A stretch of DNA of 64,000 nt from Bacteroides sedimenti (GTDB lineage: Bacteria; Bacteroidota; Bacteroidia; Bacteroidales; Bacteroidaceae). The position numbers and the translations under genes were made by a program. Each line of letters begins with the position of its first letter. Within the stretch, counting starts at the first letter, position 1. Below, one piece after another: positions 52,765-62,825 of this stretch. The notes under the pieces were generated by a model that was given only the letters and a program-made list of their open reading frames with translations, made no database searches and was not told where the DNA came from. The stretch is taken from positions 1,984,001 through 2,048,000 of the forward strand of contig NZ_AP028055.1 of the NCBI RefSeq assembly GCF_040365225.1. The letters run 5' to 3'.

Positions 52765-53982
52765 ATGACTAAATCTGAGATTCAACAAGTAAAGCAACGA
52801 TTCGGCATTATTGGTAATACAGAGTCCCTAAACAGAGCTATTGACATAGCCATTCAGGTGGCTCCAACCGACCTGTCCGTACTTATCACCGGAGAAAGCG
52901 GTGTAGGTAAGGAGAGCTTTCCTCAAATTATACATCAGTACAGCCGTCGCAAACATGGACAATATATTGCAGTAAACTGCGGAGCCATTCCGGAAGGAAC
53001 CATAGATTCTGAACTTTTCGGACACGAGAAAGGTGCCTTTACAGGAGCTATCGGTGAACGCAAAGGATATTTCGGAGAAGCCGATGGCGGCACCATCTTT
53101 TTGGATGAAGTAGGAGAACTGCCTCTTCCTACACAAGCTCGTCTGTTACGAGTTTTGGAAAGTGGCGAGTTTATCAAAGTTGGTTCATCAAAAGTCCAGA
53201 AAACAGATGTACGTATTGTAGCGGCAACAAACGTAAATTTGCATGAAGCAATTGCTTCCGGCAGATTCCGGGAAGATTTATATTACCGTCTTAACACAGT
53301 TCCGGTACAGATTCCACCTCTTCGTGAACGCCCTGAGGACATTGTGCTTCTGTTCCGAAAATTCGCTTCGGACTTTGCAGAAAAATACCGGATGCCTTCC
53401 ATTCAGCTGACGGAAGAAGCAAAAAAAATGTTGGTGGCATACCCCTGGCCGGGCAACGTACGCCAACTAAAAAACATAACTGAGCAGATCTCCATTATTG
53501 AAACAAACCGAGAAATCACACCTGCTATCTTACATACGTACCTGCCCCAACAGCAAGGAGAGAGACTTCCAATGCTTTTCGGTGGTAATAAACAGCATAA
53601 AACCTTTGAAAGCGAACGCGAAATTCTTTATCAGGTGTTGTTCGATATGCGTCAGGATGTTACAGAATTGAAGAAACTGGTACACGAAATTATGTCTGAG
53701 AAGGCACAACCTGTCGCTTCGGCCAGTGTAGTGAACAATATTCCCACTATCAATCTCTCTACCGGCAATATTTCGTCTGCTCACCCTATCCAAAACGAGG
53801 ATGACATACAGGATACGGAAGAATATGTGGAAGAATCACTTTCACTAGACGATCTTGAAAAAGAGATGATCAGAAAAGCGCTAGATAAACATAACGGAAA
53901 ACGGAAAAACGCTGCCAAAGATTTAAACATCTCCGAGCGTACACTATATAGAAAAATAAAAGAATATGGATTGGATAACTAA
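52765..53982 (+). CDS. Sigma-54-dependent transcriptional activator without receiver domain
   Basis: Start set at 52765 (MTKSEIQQVKQRFG) because the 16-codon longer frame begins inside the promoter. 405 residues. The AAA+ domain has Walker A GESGVGKE, the GAFTGA loop that contacts sigma-54, GTIFLDEVGELP (Walker B), and the arginine region FREDLYYRLN. The C-terminal FIS-type helix-turn-helix NGKRKNAAKDLNISERTLYRKIKEYG is clear. There is no phosphoreceiver or GAF domain at the N-terminus, so its activity is likely set by level or by a partner. In this family such receiver-less activators sit with envelope-assembly genes. Confidence 0.93.
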   Translation: MTKSEIQQVKQRFGIIGNTESLNRAIDIAIQVAPTDLSVLITGESGVGKESFPQIIHQYSRRKHGQYIAVNCGAIPEGTIDSELFGHEKGAFTGAIGERKGYFGEADGGTIFLDEVGELPLPTQARLLRVLESGEFIKVGSSKVQKTDVRIVAATNVNLHEAIASGRFREDLYYRLNTVPVQIPPLRERPEDIVLLFRKFASDFAEKYRMPSIQLTEEAKKMLVAYPWPGNVRQLKNITEQISIIETNREITPAILHTYLPQQQGERLPMLFGGNKQHKTFESEREILYQVLFDMRQDVTELKKLVHEIMSEKAQPVASASVVNNIPTINLSTGNISSAHPIQNEDDIQDTEEYVEESLSLDDLEKEMIRKALDKHNGKRKNAAKDLNISERTLYRKIKEYGLDN

Positions 53983-54487
53983 ATCGAAACAACTGTTAAC
54001 CATACTCTCTCTACTTATTGTGGTGAGTGCATGCAGTATCTCATATAAATTTAACGGTGCTTCGATTAATTACGATAAAACAAGAACAATCAGCATTGCC
54101 GATTTTCCCATCAAGTCGGCTTATGTGTACGCTCCGCTGGCTTCAAAGTTCAATGATGACCTGAAGGATATCTATATCCGCCAAACACGCCTTAAGCTTG
54201 TTCCGCGTTCAGGAGATATGACTATCGAAGGCGAAATTGTGGGTTATGACCAGTTAAACAAATCCGTAAAGGCAGATGGTTATGCTGCGGAAACGGAGCT
54301 TCGCCTCACAATTAATGTGCGCTTTGTGAATAACGCCAATCATGCTGATGACTTTGAAAGGCAGTTCACAGCATTCCGGAATTACGATTCGAGCCAGATG
54401 CTGACTGCTGTACAAGATCAGCTTATTGCAGAGATGACCAAAGAGATAACAGAGCAGATCTTTAATGCAACCGTAGCAAACTGGTAA
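53966..54487 (+). CDS. lptE: LPS-assembly lipoprotein LptE
   Basis: 173 residues. The signal LLTILSLLIVVSACSISYKFNG has a lipobox, and the mature protein has the LptE pattern SINYDKTRTISIADFPIKS then VYAPLASKFNDDLKDIYIRQTRLKLVPRSGDMTIEGEIVGYD. It overlaps the sigma-54 activator stop by 17 bp, fixing the operon. LptE plugs the LptD barrel to insert lipopolysaccharide. Confidence 0.93.
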   Translation: MDWITKSKQLLTILSLLIVVSACSISYKFNGASINYDKTRTISIADFPIKSAYVYAPLASKFNDDLKDIYIRQTRLKLVPRSGDMTIEGEIVGYDQLNKSVKADGYAAETELRLTINVRFVNNANHADDFERQFTAFRNYDSSQMLTAVQDQLIAEMTKEITEQIFNATVANW

Positions 54488-54494
54488 TCAACGT

Positions 54495-55271
54495 ATGAAC
54501 GCTCAGAATCTGCAACAATGGATATCACATCCTGAAAGTCTGAACAGAGATACGCTCTATGAGCTGAGAACACTGTTGGCACGATATCCTTATTTTCAGT
54601 CGGCTCGATTGCTCTACCTGAAGAATCTATACTTGCTTCACGACATAGCTTTCGGGAAAGAGCTCCGTAAGGCAGCCTTGCATATAACTGATCGGCGGGT
54701 TCTTTTCTATATGTTAGAGCAGAATCGTTTCATCGTCGAACCTCAAAAAATAAAAGAATCGTCGGCTTCGCTTAATGAAGATCCTGGTCTGGACCGCACA
54801 TTGTCATTAATCGACTCGTTCCTCTCTTCCATACCCGAGGAACCTCTCTCCAATAATATGGAGCTGGATCTTTCTTCCGACTATACTACTTATCTGCTTC
54901 AGGAAGATACCTTAAACAGCTTTAGCGAAACAGATGTTCCTCAACAGGAATCTTCACCCAAATTAAAGGGACACGAACTGATTGACGGATTTATTGAAAA
55001 AGCAGAAAATGAGAATGCCATTAAGCTTCAGATACCGGAAGAAAAAAACGATGAAGTTCCTCAAACCGAAACTCCAATAACTGATGAAAATGAAGATGAA
55101 GAGAGCTATTTTACAGAAACTTTAGCCAAAATATACGTAAAACAACAAAGATATTCGAAAGCACTTGAAATTATTAAAAAATTAAGTTTGAAATATCCGA
55201 AAAAAAATGCTTACTTTGCAGACCAAATTAGATTTTTGGAGAAATTGATTATTAACGCTAAATCGAAATAA
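54495..55271 (+). CDS. Conserved Bacteroidetes protein with TPR-like C-terminus, 258 aa
   Basis: N-terminus MNAQNLQQWISHPESLNRDTLYELRTLLARYPYFQSARLLYLKNL, a helical region; no signal peptide. The middle (about 85-200) is acidic and low-complexity. The C-terminus ETLAKIYVKQQRYSKALEIIKKLSLKYPKKNAYFADQI has one clear TPR-like helical pair. It lies between lptE and secG, an arrangement common in Bacteroidetes, so it is likely a conserved envelope or secretion accessory. Its molecular function is unknown. Confidence 0.88.
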   Translation: MNAQNLQQWISHPESLNRDTLYELRTLLARYPYFQSARLLYLKNLYLLHDIAFGKELRKAALHITDRRVLFYMLEQNRFIVEPQKIKESSASLNEDPGLDRTLSLIDSFLSSIPEEPLSNNMELDLSSDYTTYLLQEDTLNSFSETDVPQQESSPKLKGHELIDGFIEKAENENAIKLQIPEEKNDEVPQTETPITDENEDEESYFTETLAKIYVKQQRYSKALEIIKKLSLKYPKKNAYFADQIRFLEKLIINAKSK

Positions 55272-55275
55272 CAAG

Positions 55276-55689
55276 ATGTATTTATTATTAGTTATCGTAA
55301 TTGTTATCGCAGCAATATTACTAAGCTTTATTGTTTTGATACAAAATTCTAAAGGCGGAGGTCTTTCTTCAGGCTTCTCCTCTTCTAACCAGATTATGGG
55401 TGTACGTAAGACAACCGATCTCCTTGAAAAAGCAACATGGACTTTGGCTGCCGCTATCGTAGTACTAAGCATTATCACTTCTTACACTGTTCCATCCAAT
55501 GCAGCTCAAGACTCTGCTATTCTGGAACAAGCTCAGAAAGAAGAAAAAACAAACCCGATGAATGCTCCGGCAGGTTTCGAAACTCCAAAGACAGGAACAA
55601 CTCCTGCAGCTGCACCAACTGCTGCACCAACAGGGAATCCTGATGAAGTTCCGGCTAAAGCACCAGCTGAAAAGCCCGCAAAAAAATAA
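55276..55689 (+). CDS. secG: Preprotein translocase subunit SecG
   Basis: 137 residues with two membrane helices (LLLVIVIVIAAILLSFIVLIQ and WTLAAAIVVLSIITSYTV) flanking the SecG core QNSKGGGLSSGFSSSNQIMGVRKTTDLLEKATW. An Ala/Pro/Thr-rich tail makes it longer than E. coli SecG, as is usual in Bacteroidetes. It stabilises the SecYEG channel. A hairpin with an oligo-T tail follows at 55710. Confidence 0.95.
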   Translation: MYLLLVIVIVIAAILLSFIVLIQNSKGGGLSSGFSSSNQIMGVRKTTDLLEKATWTLAAAIVVLSIITSYTVPSNAAQDSAILEQAQKEEKTNPMNAPAGFETPKTGTTPAAAPTAAPTGNPDEVPAKAPAEKPAKK

Positions 55690-55709
55690 AAAGATTTATT
55701 CCAATATTA

Positions 55710-55749
55710 AAATAGGAGGAAAACGAGATGGTTTTTCTCCTATTTTTTT
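55710..55749 (+). terminator. Terminator after secG
   Basis: AAATAGGAG (55710-55718) pairs with CTCCTATTT (55737-55745), with additional AAAA/TTTT pairing inside and a run of T after it. Confidence 0.85.
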
Positions 55750-56608
55750 GCCCTATAAAACAGAATACATCCTGTCTGAGAGATGATTATTGGGTGCTTT
55801 GACTCCACAAACAGACCTTCAAAAAAAACAACTCACAGCCATATTTTGGAAGAATAGAAGTTGCGGGATTGATCATTACATCGGTATCATTTCAAATTCG
55901 TCGCACATTGAGGGCAAACTAATCATGCTTGCGAGCGAAACTAATAGCACACCCTGAAAATCTGCGCCAAGAAATTTAAACCTGTCATTATGTTTTGCTC
56001 ATGCTCCCGCCATGTTTATCCAATCTAAACTTATAAAATTATCCTCTCTTTCAACAAATCAGGCCAATGTTTCTCTTTCCATTCATACAATATTAAAGGA
56101 ACAATATATTAATGAATCCGGCTTCAATTGTATATTATAAATATTCATTTGAATACATTATATTTTACAGTTAATTACAGCACCAATAAACAGCAAATTA
56201 TAAACAGGTTGCTTCATTCATGAGTGCATATTTAATTCATACACCTGATTGTTCAACTGTAATCCTACTACTTTATGTAAAGTATAATTGTTTCTCATAA
56301 AAAACAGCTAAAAATTCACATATCATAAAGCATTTATGATCAGACATGAAACACATTTTAACTCTTATTTAAGAGCATAGCAAGAAAAACTACGCCATGT
56401 TTTCTGTCTTACATTTTATTTTCAAAGTTAACCATCTGACAATAAGTCACGAGAGATTTTATATCGCCCCCTATATATACAAAAATATGGTATAGTTCCC
56501 CGCACATTTATTTTCTTCAAGGTATTTCCTTTCTCTCCACATGTTTACCGGGTTCATAAAAAAAGAGTAGAGGCAAATAGAAAACTACCGGCTTTAATGC
56601 TGTACAAT
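55750..56608. other. Intergenic stretch between secG and secA terminators
   Basis: About 860 bp with no coding character on either strand and no RNA gene recognised. AT-rich, with some short repeats of no clear meaning. It separates two convergent transcription units. Confidence 0.5.
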
Positions 56609-56647
56609 AAAAAAGGAAGGCATCCTTTTGAGACACCTTCCTTTTTT
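56609..56647 (-). terminator. Terminator after secA
   Basis: AAAAAAGGAAGG (56609-56620) and CCTTCCTTTTTT (56636-56647) form a 12-bp stem. It works as a terminator for the minus-strand secA gene, 20 bp past its stop, and would also function in the other direction. Confidence 0.88.
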
Positions 56648-56667
56648 ATTTCTATAGTAACTAATTA

Positions 56668-59600
56668 CTAAGCTTCACGTCCGTGGCAGTTTTTGTACTT
56701 CTTACCGCTTCCGCAAGGACAAGGATCATTACGACCCACTGTCTTTTCTACACGGATAGGCTCTCTCTTCGCTTCACGAGTATCACGCTGAGCTGCTTCA
56801 TGCTGACCAGGATCATTCAGATCGTCCTTTTCAGTACGGTATTTGCTGTAGTCTTCATGCACTTCAGGAGCAGCCTGTTTTACTTCTTCTGGTTCCTGGA
56901 ACGGAATCTTTCCACGCATCAACGCTGCAACTGTCTGGGTATTGATTTTATCTACCATTGTGTCGAACAGATTCACAGATTCCAGTTTGTAAATCAACAA
57001 CGGATCTTTCTGTTCGTAGCTTGCATTCTGCACAGAATGTTTCAGTTCATCCAGTTCTCTGAGGTTTTCTTTCCAGCCCTCATCAATATTATGAAGCAGG
57101 ATGGCTTTTTCGTATGATTTTACCACCTCTTTACTTCCATTCTCGTATGCGGCTTTCAGGTTGCAGGTAATGTTATACATACGTTTTCCGTCTGTAATCG
57201 GAATCAGGATGTTTTCAAAGCGGCTACCTTGTTCCTCATATACCTTTCTGATAACTGGGTCGGCCACTTGTGCCATGTGCTCTGTTCTGCGTTTAAAGTT
57301 ACCCATTGCAGCATCAAACACACGATCAACAAGCTTTTCAGCTTTTATGGTACGAGCTTCTTCCTGAGTATAAGGAATATCCATTGCAAAAGTCTGAAGC
57401 AGGTCCATTTTAGTATCTTCGTACTCTTTACCTTCAACGGCATTTGCACAGCGATCCCAAATCATATTTACGATATCCATACCGATACGTTCACCGTTTA
57501 GTGCATGACGACGTTTGGTATAAATAACAGTACGTTGCTTATTCATAACGTCATCATATTCCAATAGACGTTTACGGATACCGAAGTTGTTTTCTTCCAC
57601 CTTCTTCTGTGCACGTTCAATAGAATTTGAAATCATCTTATGCTCAATCATCTCTCCTTCCTTGAATCCAAGTTTATCCATTACACCGGCAATACGGTCA
57701 GAAGAGAAGAGACGCATCAGGTCATCTTCCAGAGAAACAAAGAATACAGAAGAACCCGGGTCACCCTGACGTCCTGAACGACCTCTCAACTGACGGTCCA
57801 CACGACGTGATTCATGGCGCTCTGTACCAATGATTGCCAAACCACCTGCCGCTTTAACTTCCGGACTCAGCTTGATATCTGTACCACGACCTGCCATGTT
57901 GGTGGCAATGGTTACAGTTCCTCTCAAACCAGCCTGAGCCACAATGTCAGCCTCTTTTTGGTGCAGTTTTGCATTCAGCACATTGTGTTCAATCTTACGC
58001 AAAGTAAGCATCTTGCTCAACATTTCAGAGATTTCAACCGAAGTTGTACCCACTAGTACCGGACGTCCGGCATTTACCAGGGCTTCAATCTCTTCAATAA
58101 CTGCTTTATATTTTTCACGTTTAGTTTTGTAAACGCGGTCGTTCATGTCTTTACGGATAACCGGGCGGTTGGTTGGAATAACCACTACATCCAGTTTATA
58201 GATATCCCATAACTCACCAGCTTCAGTTTCGGCCGTACCAGTCATACCCGATAGCTTATGATACATACGGAAGTAGTTCTGCAATGTAATAGTTGCAAAT
58301 GTTTGTGTAGCTGCTTCCACCTTAACATACTCTTTCGCCTCGATTGCCTGATGCAAACCGTCAGAATATCTACGACCTTCCATGATACGTCCGGTCTGTT
58401 CATCCACAATCTTCACCTGGCCGTCAATAACAACATATTCATCATCTCTTTCAAACATGGTATATGCCTTCAACAGCTGATTAATTGTATGAACACGTTC
58501 AGACTTCACGGCGAAGTTAGTCATCAGCTCATCTTTCTTGATTTGCTTTTCTTCATCATTCAATGGTTCATTCTCCAGTTCAGAAAGCTGAGAAGCAATA
58601 TCAGGCAATACGAACAATGTAGGGTCGGGAGAGTTCCCGGTAAGTATATCCACACCTTTGTCGGTAAGGTCTACACTATTCATCTTTTCATCAATTACAA
58701 AATACAATGGTTCAACAGCTTCAGGCATGCGCTTGTTGTTCTGTTCCATGTATACCTCTTCAGTCTTAAGCATTCCGGCTTTGATGCCCGGTTCACTTAA
58801 GTATTTAATCAATGGCTTATTCTTTGGCAATGCTTTATGACTACGGAATAAGGCGAGGAATCCTTCTTCTTGCTCTTTTTTGTCGTTTGAAGCAATCAGG
58901 CGTTTTGCATCAGTCAGGAATTTTGTTGCCAGTACTCTCTGTAAATTCACCAGTTTCTCAACCTGCGGACGGAACTCTTCAAAAAGCTGTTCTTCCCCTT
59001 TAGGAACCGGACCCGAAATAATCAAAGGAGTACGCGCATCATCAATCAATACGGAGTCAACCTCATCGACTATAGAATAGTTATGTTGTCTCTGTACCAA
59101 ATCTTTCGGACTAACAGCCATATTATCGCGAAGGTAGTCGAAACCAAATTCATTGTTGGTACCAAAGGTAATATCTGCAAGATATGCTTTGCGGCGTGCA
59201 TCCGAGTTAGGTTGGTGTTTATCAATACAATCTACGCTCAGACCGTGGAACATGTAAAGAGGTCCCATCCATTCCGAGTCACGTTTAGAAAGATAGTCGT
59301 TGACAGTTACCACATGCACTCCGTTGCCGGTCAGCGCATTGAGGAATACCGGCAATGTAGCCACCAAAGTTTTACCTTCACCGGTAGCCATTTCGGCAAT
59401 TTTTCCTTTATGAAGAACTACACCACCAAAGAGCTGCACATCATAATGAATCATGTTCCAGGTTATTTCTGTACCACCAGCAATCCAATGATTCTGATAG
59501 ATAGCCTTGTCGCCTTCGATACGAACAAAGTCTTTTGTTGCAGCTAGTGTACGGTCAAAATCTGTAGCCGTAACCTCGATGATTTCATTTTCAGTGAATC

Positions 59601-59958
59601 GTTTTGCTGTTTCTTTCACAATTGAAAAAGCAACAGGAAGCACTTCATCAAGAGCTGTTTCATATTTATCGAGAACTGCTTTTTCAAGTTTATCTATTTC
59701 CAGGAACAGGTCTTCTCTTTCTTCAAGTTCAGTCTCTTCCACTTTTGCTTTCAGTTCTTCTATTTTCGCTCTTTCTTCAGTAGCCGATTCATATATATAT
59801 TTTTTCAGCTCATTTGTTTTGGCACGAAGTCCATCGTTATCCAATCTTGCAACGTCTGGATACGCTGCTTTAATTTTCTCCACCCATGGTTGGATCTCTT
59901 TCATATCCCGACTGGATTTATTCCCAAAGATAGAGCTTAAAAATTCATTAAATCCCAT
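56668..59958 (-). CDS. secA: Protein translocase ATPase SecA
   Basis: 1096 residues, longer than E. coli SecA (901) as in other Bacteroidetes. It has the DEAD motor with Walker [16 protein letters not shown] box [16 protein letters not shown], helicase motif [26 protein letters not shown] and the C-terminal zinc motif [20 protein letters not shown]. An inserted charged block (about 45-100, many Glu/Lys) lies near the N-terminus. It drives export through SecYEG. TAAATTTG (minus strand, 60011-60004), 45 bp upstream, is a likely -7 box. Confidence 0.97.
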   Translation of the reverse strand: MGFNEFLSSIFGNKSSRDMKEIQPWVEKIKAAYPDVARLDNDGLRAKTNELKKYIYESATEERAKIEELKAKVEETELEEREDLFLEIDKLEKAVLDKYETALDEVLPVAFSIVKETAKRFTENEIIEVTATDFDRTLAATKDFVRIEGDKAIYQNHWIAGGTEITWNMIHYDVQLFGGVVLHKGKIAEMATGEGKTLVATLPVFLNALTGNGVHVVTVNDYLSKRDSEWMGPLYMFHGLSVDCIDKHQPNSDARRKAYLADITFGTNNEFGFDYLRDNMAVSPKDLVQRQHNYSIVDEVDSVLIDDARTPLIISGPVPKGEEQLFEEFRPQVEKLVNLQRVLATKFLTDAKRLIASNDKKEQEEGFLALFRSHKALPKNKPLIKYLSEPGIKAGMLKTEEVYMEQNNKRMPEAVEPLYFVIDEKMNSVDLTDKGVDILTGNSPDPTLFVLPDIASQLSELENEPLNDEEKQIKKDELMTNFAVKSERVHTINQLLKAYTMFERDDEYVVIDGQVKIVDEQTGRIMEGRRYSDGLHQAIEAKEYVKVEAATQTFATITLQNYFRMYHKLSGMTGTAETEAGELWDIYKLDVVVIPTNRPVIRKDMNDRVYKTKREKYKAVIEEIEALVNAGRPVLVGTTSVEISEMLSKMLTLRKIEHNVLNAKLHQKEADIVAQAGLRGTVTIATNMAGRGTDIKLSPEVKAAGGLAIIGTERHESRRVDRQLRGRSGRQGDPGSSVFFVSLEDDLMRLFSSDRIAGVMDKLGFKEGEMIEHKMISNSIERAQKKVEENNFGIRKRLLEYDDVMNKQRTVIYTKRRHALNGERIGMDIVNMIWDRCANAVEGKEYEDTKMDLLQTFAMDIPYTQEEARTIKAEKLVDRVFDAAMGNFKRRTEHMAQVADPVIRKVYEEQGSRFENILIPITDGKRMYNITCNLKAAYENGSKEVVKSYEKAILLHNIDEGWKENLRELDELKHSVQNASYEQKDPLLIYKLESVNLFDTMVDKINTQTVAALMRGKIPFQEPEEVKQAAPEVHEDYSKYRTEKDDLNDPGQHEAAQRDTREAKREPIRVEKTVGRNDPCPCGSGKKYKNCHGREA

Positions 59959-60003
59959 TTTTACTTATGTTGTTAATTGATTATTATTCTTGTTTTTACG
60001 TTG

Positions 60004-60011
60004 CAAATTTA
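60004..60011 (-). promoter_or_regulatory. -7 promoter box of secA
   Basis: TAAATTTG on the minus strand matches TAnnTTTG and lies about 45 bp upstream of the secA start. No good -33 element is visible. Confidence 0.55.
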
Positions 60012-60050
60012 CATCAAAATGCCGACTTAAACGGAATAAGTCGATACTTT

Positions 60051-61634
60051 TTATCGTAAAATATTTGCTATAGGGGCAGAAGAGCAGCCATTGGGAGCCC
60101 TAATTCGCATGAAACGGGCTAAAGTAGGGGCAAAACAGTCGGTACTAACCGGAGTATTGATGATTTCAGGTTTTACATTCCCTCCCATAAAAATAAGCGG
60201 AGCAGAAATATAAGCCTTACGAATTACCTTACTGTCTGATGAATTATCATTGTTCACTACCGCCCATCCGGGAAGAATCTCCAGAGTAAGGTCGCCCGAG
60301 CGGTAACGATGATATGAGTTACGTAACTTCTGAATTTCGGGGTTCCAAGCTCCCAGCAGTAAGTGATGAGAAGTATATACTTCTTTCACGCCACTGAACT
60401 GAATCAGAAATTCAGAGGTTTTATCAAGCACCTCATTCAGATCCAGCTTCTTTTTTTCAAGTAATTTATGGTTCAGATATAGCTGAAGCCCATTATACGA
60501 CTCTATGTACTGTCCTTCGCCATACACCGCCATAAGGTACATGTTCAGTAAAGCGGCACAGCGATCCATATAGAATTCGCCTCCGGGCACACGATACTTT
60601 CCGGGATCAGCTCCTTCTGCATCGGCATATCCGGTTGATGCTACGCAGAACACCACATTATGCAGTCCTACTTTTCTATCGATGAGGTCAAGAAGCTCAC
60701 CAATGCATCTGTCCAGCCTTACATATGCGTCCTGAATCTCCAGAGCACATTCATTCGTGTTTTTATGTTCATAATTACCTGCATAATAAGTCAGGGCAAG
60801 CAAATCTGGTATTTCATCCTGACCAATAGCGCTATTGGTAAATATATCATCCAGAAAATAGTTAATTTCCTCGTTAATAAAAGGACTGGTTTTCAGCTTC
60901 CTGAACTTATTTTTCTTAGCTTCATCAAAATTATAGGAAAAAGCCAATTGCCCTAATTGAGGTGTAAGGAATTTATATTCGACAACAGGACGTAAAGGAG
61001 CCCATGTCATACCGGGTATACGGAAATCAATAGATTTTCTATCGTTATATTGACTTACAAACCAGGGGAAGTCTCCGTAATAAGTAGTACCACACCATTT
61101 ACCTGTATCATCGTTCAGCCAGAAAGCTCCGTTGCCAGCATGTCCGGCTCCAAAAATTGCTGCTTCCCGGTAAGGTGCGATTGAATATACTAATCCTTTA
61201 CCTTGCGTTGCAACCTTCAGTTCATCGGCAACAGTAGAGACTAGCAGTTGTGACGGCGAAGTGGTTTCTCCGGTATAGTTCCCCATAAAGTCACGGTCGT
61301 CCACACAATTTCTCACACGCAAGGTGGAGATATCAAGCCAGCTTTCACCGGTTATCCCATTCACTGTCGGAACCGTTCCGGTATAAAGAGCGGCTATAGA
61401 AGACGCCCGGTCGGGATTCGAAAAATTATACTCTGCATTACGGTACACCCTCCCCTCTTTCCACAGACGCTTGAAACCTTTTTCTCCGTAAAGGGCAGAA
61501 AAAGCTTCAATATAATCAGTACGCAACTGGTCCACCGTGAGTCCGACAACTATTTTAGGTGTCGAAATCTGAGGCTGAGCCTGCAGTCCGGTAAACGTCA
61601 GTGCAGTTATAAGAGAAGTGAGTAAACCTTTCAT
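60051..61634 (-). CDS. Alkaline-phosphatase-fold (PafA-like) protein, probably catalytically inactive
   Basis: 527 residues with a Sec signal (LTSLITALTFTGLQAQ). The PafA-type alkaline phosphatase fold is recognisable: PKIVVGLTVDQLRTDY with Asp35, ALYTGTVPTVNGITGESWLD, and SAPLIFMGGN near the C-terminus. By eye, however, nearly every catalytic residue of that family is changed. The nucleophile block is NFSNPDRAS, the DYxGH metal motif is replaced by YYAGN, the ADHG metal motif by STGYA, and the late His before VPLIF by Ser. The Asn and Lys/Arg phosphate contacts also look lost. Only Asp35 of the metal ligands is clear. It is probably a binding or structural pseudoenzyme. Its stop is 93 bp from the secA start. 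Confidence 0.82.
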   Translation of the reverse strand: MKGLLTSLITALTFTGLQAQPQISTPKIVVGLTVDQLRTDYIEAFSALYGEKGFKRLWKEGRVYRNAEYNFSNPDRASSIAALYTGTVPTVNGITGESWLDISTLRVRNCVDDRDFMGNYTGETTSPSQLLVSTVADELKVATQGKGLVYSIAPYREAAIFGAGHAGNGAFWLNDDTGKWCGTTYYGDFPWFVSQYNDRKSIDFRIPGMTWAPLRPVVEYKFLTPQLGQLAFSYNFDEAKKNKFRKLKTSPFINEEINYFLDDIFTNSAIGQDEIPDLLALTYYAGNYEHKNTNECALEIQDAYVRLDRCIGELLDLIDRKVGLHNVVFCVASTGYADAEGADPGKYRVPGGEFYMDRCAALLNMYLMAVYGEGQYIESYNGLQLYLNHKLLEKKKLDLNEVLDKTSEFLIQFSGVKEVYTSHHLLLGAWNPEIQKLRNSYHRYRSGDLTLEILPGWAVVNNDNSSDSKVIRKAYISAPLIFMGGNVKPEIINTPVSTDCFAPTLARFMRIRAPNGCSSAPIANILR

Positions 61635-62809
61635 CTATTTCGTTTATACGTCAAAAAAACATAGTACAGGGATCGTATCCACAAACAAAGTGCCAAAGGT
61701 ACAACAGCAAAATTAATTTTTTGGGGAAGCAGGTAGAAAAACCCTATAAAAAGTGTTAAAACAATCAAATTTGCCAAATGATAGAGATCTTTCTTCCGTT
61801 TTTTTGCCTTTAACACCAAAAAAGGAAGATATAGTAAATGAAACGGATGAAATACAAACAACAGATAATTAGGGCTTACAGCAGGATGTTCCGAAATAGA
61901 GGCAAGAAAAGCAATTACACATCCGGCAGCACCAGCCATTGCAAACAACACCACATCAATTCCCCAGTAAGTTTTCTGCTTTTTATATCCATAATATGTT
62001 GCAGCCAACACAAGTATAAAAAGCAGCCATCCTGTCAGCATGGGCGATGGATAGTGAGGAGACGAAACCTCTCTATCGGCCGAGCGTGAAACAATTTCAC
62101 GGGCTTCTGACACAAGAGCTCTTTGCTTCCCATAAGTCGCTTTTATACTGGCCCCCTTCAAAGCATCCCTTAGATAGTATGGAGCAAACATCTTCTGACG
62201 ATAATCTGCTACTTTATCAGCATCACTGCCTAAACAAAAATCAATTCCGAATTCAGCCCATTTATTTCCGGCAGTAAACTGATGCACAATATCCCTGAAA
62301 GAGATTGGTGCATTATTTTCCGTATACATAACCCGCCCTTGAATACAATCTTCAATACGGTCTCTGGGCCGGGTTGAACAATTATCATAGAAGAAGTTAT
62401 ATCGATACACCCTGTTCTGCGGCAAGTAATTCTCTTTTAATATCTCAAATAATTTCTCTTGTTCCTCCGGAAGCAGGTTCAACGTTTGCTGATAAACACT
62501 CGAATTACGCATAGCATATTCCTTCTCGAAGAAAAAGTAATCGGAAACTCCCAGCTGATAATCTGTTTCACCTTTGATGTACCTCCATATAAAATGAGGG
62601 GCATTGAAATCGAACATACCATAATTAAAAACAAGATCCATTCCAGTCTGCTTGTTTTCATACCTCAAAGCAGTATGGCCAAACAGTGCATAAATCTCAG
62701 TTCCAGGTGAACAGGTAAGTAAACTAACACGAACCGAATCTTCGGGAGACGCACCAACATGAAAGGGTAACATCAGAAACAACATTACCGCCAACAAACT
62801 ATTCTTCAT
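61631..62809 (-). CDS. DUF4105 (Lnb N-terminal-like) membrane protein
   Basis: Start placed at 62809 (MKNSLLAVMLFLMLPFHVGASPE), giving a signal peptide and avoiding overlap with the exosortase gene; nine more codons are open upstream. 392 residues. The periplasmic DUF4105 domain (about 20-215) has LLTCSPGTEIYALFGHTALRY and YNFFYDNCSTRPRDRIE, with Asn-Cys-Ser/Thr as in Lnb N-terminal cysteine-peptidase-like proteins. It is followed by four membrane helices. The stop overlaps the PafA-like gene start by 4 bp. The family is associated with outer-membrane-lipoprotein or peptidoglycan-related chemistry, but its reaction is unknown. Confidence 0.85.
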   Translation of the reverse strand: MKNSLLAVMLFLMLPFHVGASPEDSVRVSLLTCSPGTEIYALFGHTALRYENKQTGMDLVFNYGMFDFNAPHFIWRYIKGETDYQLGVSDYFFFEKEYAMRNSSVYQQTLNLLPEEQEKLFEILKENYLPQNRVYRYNFFYDNCSTRPRDRIEDCIQGRVMYTENNAPISFRDIVHQFTAGNKWAEFGIDFCLGSDADKVADYRQKMFAPYYLRDALKGASIKATYGKQRALVSEAREIVSRSADREVSSPHYPSPMLTGWLLFILVLAATYYGYKKQKTYWGIDVVLFAMAGAAGCVIAFLASISEHPAVSPNYLLFVFHPFHLLYLPFLVLKAKKRKKDLYHLANLIVLTLFIGFFYLLPQKINFAVVPLALCLWIRSLYYVFLTYKRNR

Positions 62810-62825
62810 TTTAAGAAAAAAACAC

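Noticed and set aside
58258..59980. Long plus-strand open frames opposite secA (up to 180 codons)
   Set aside because: They are antisense shadows of the well-supported secA gene; the proteins are Cys/Phe/Ser-rich with no family likeness.
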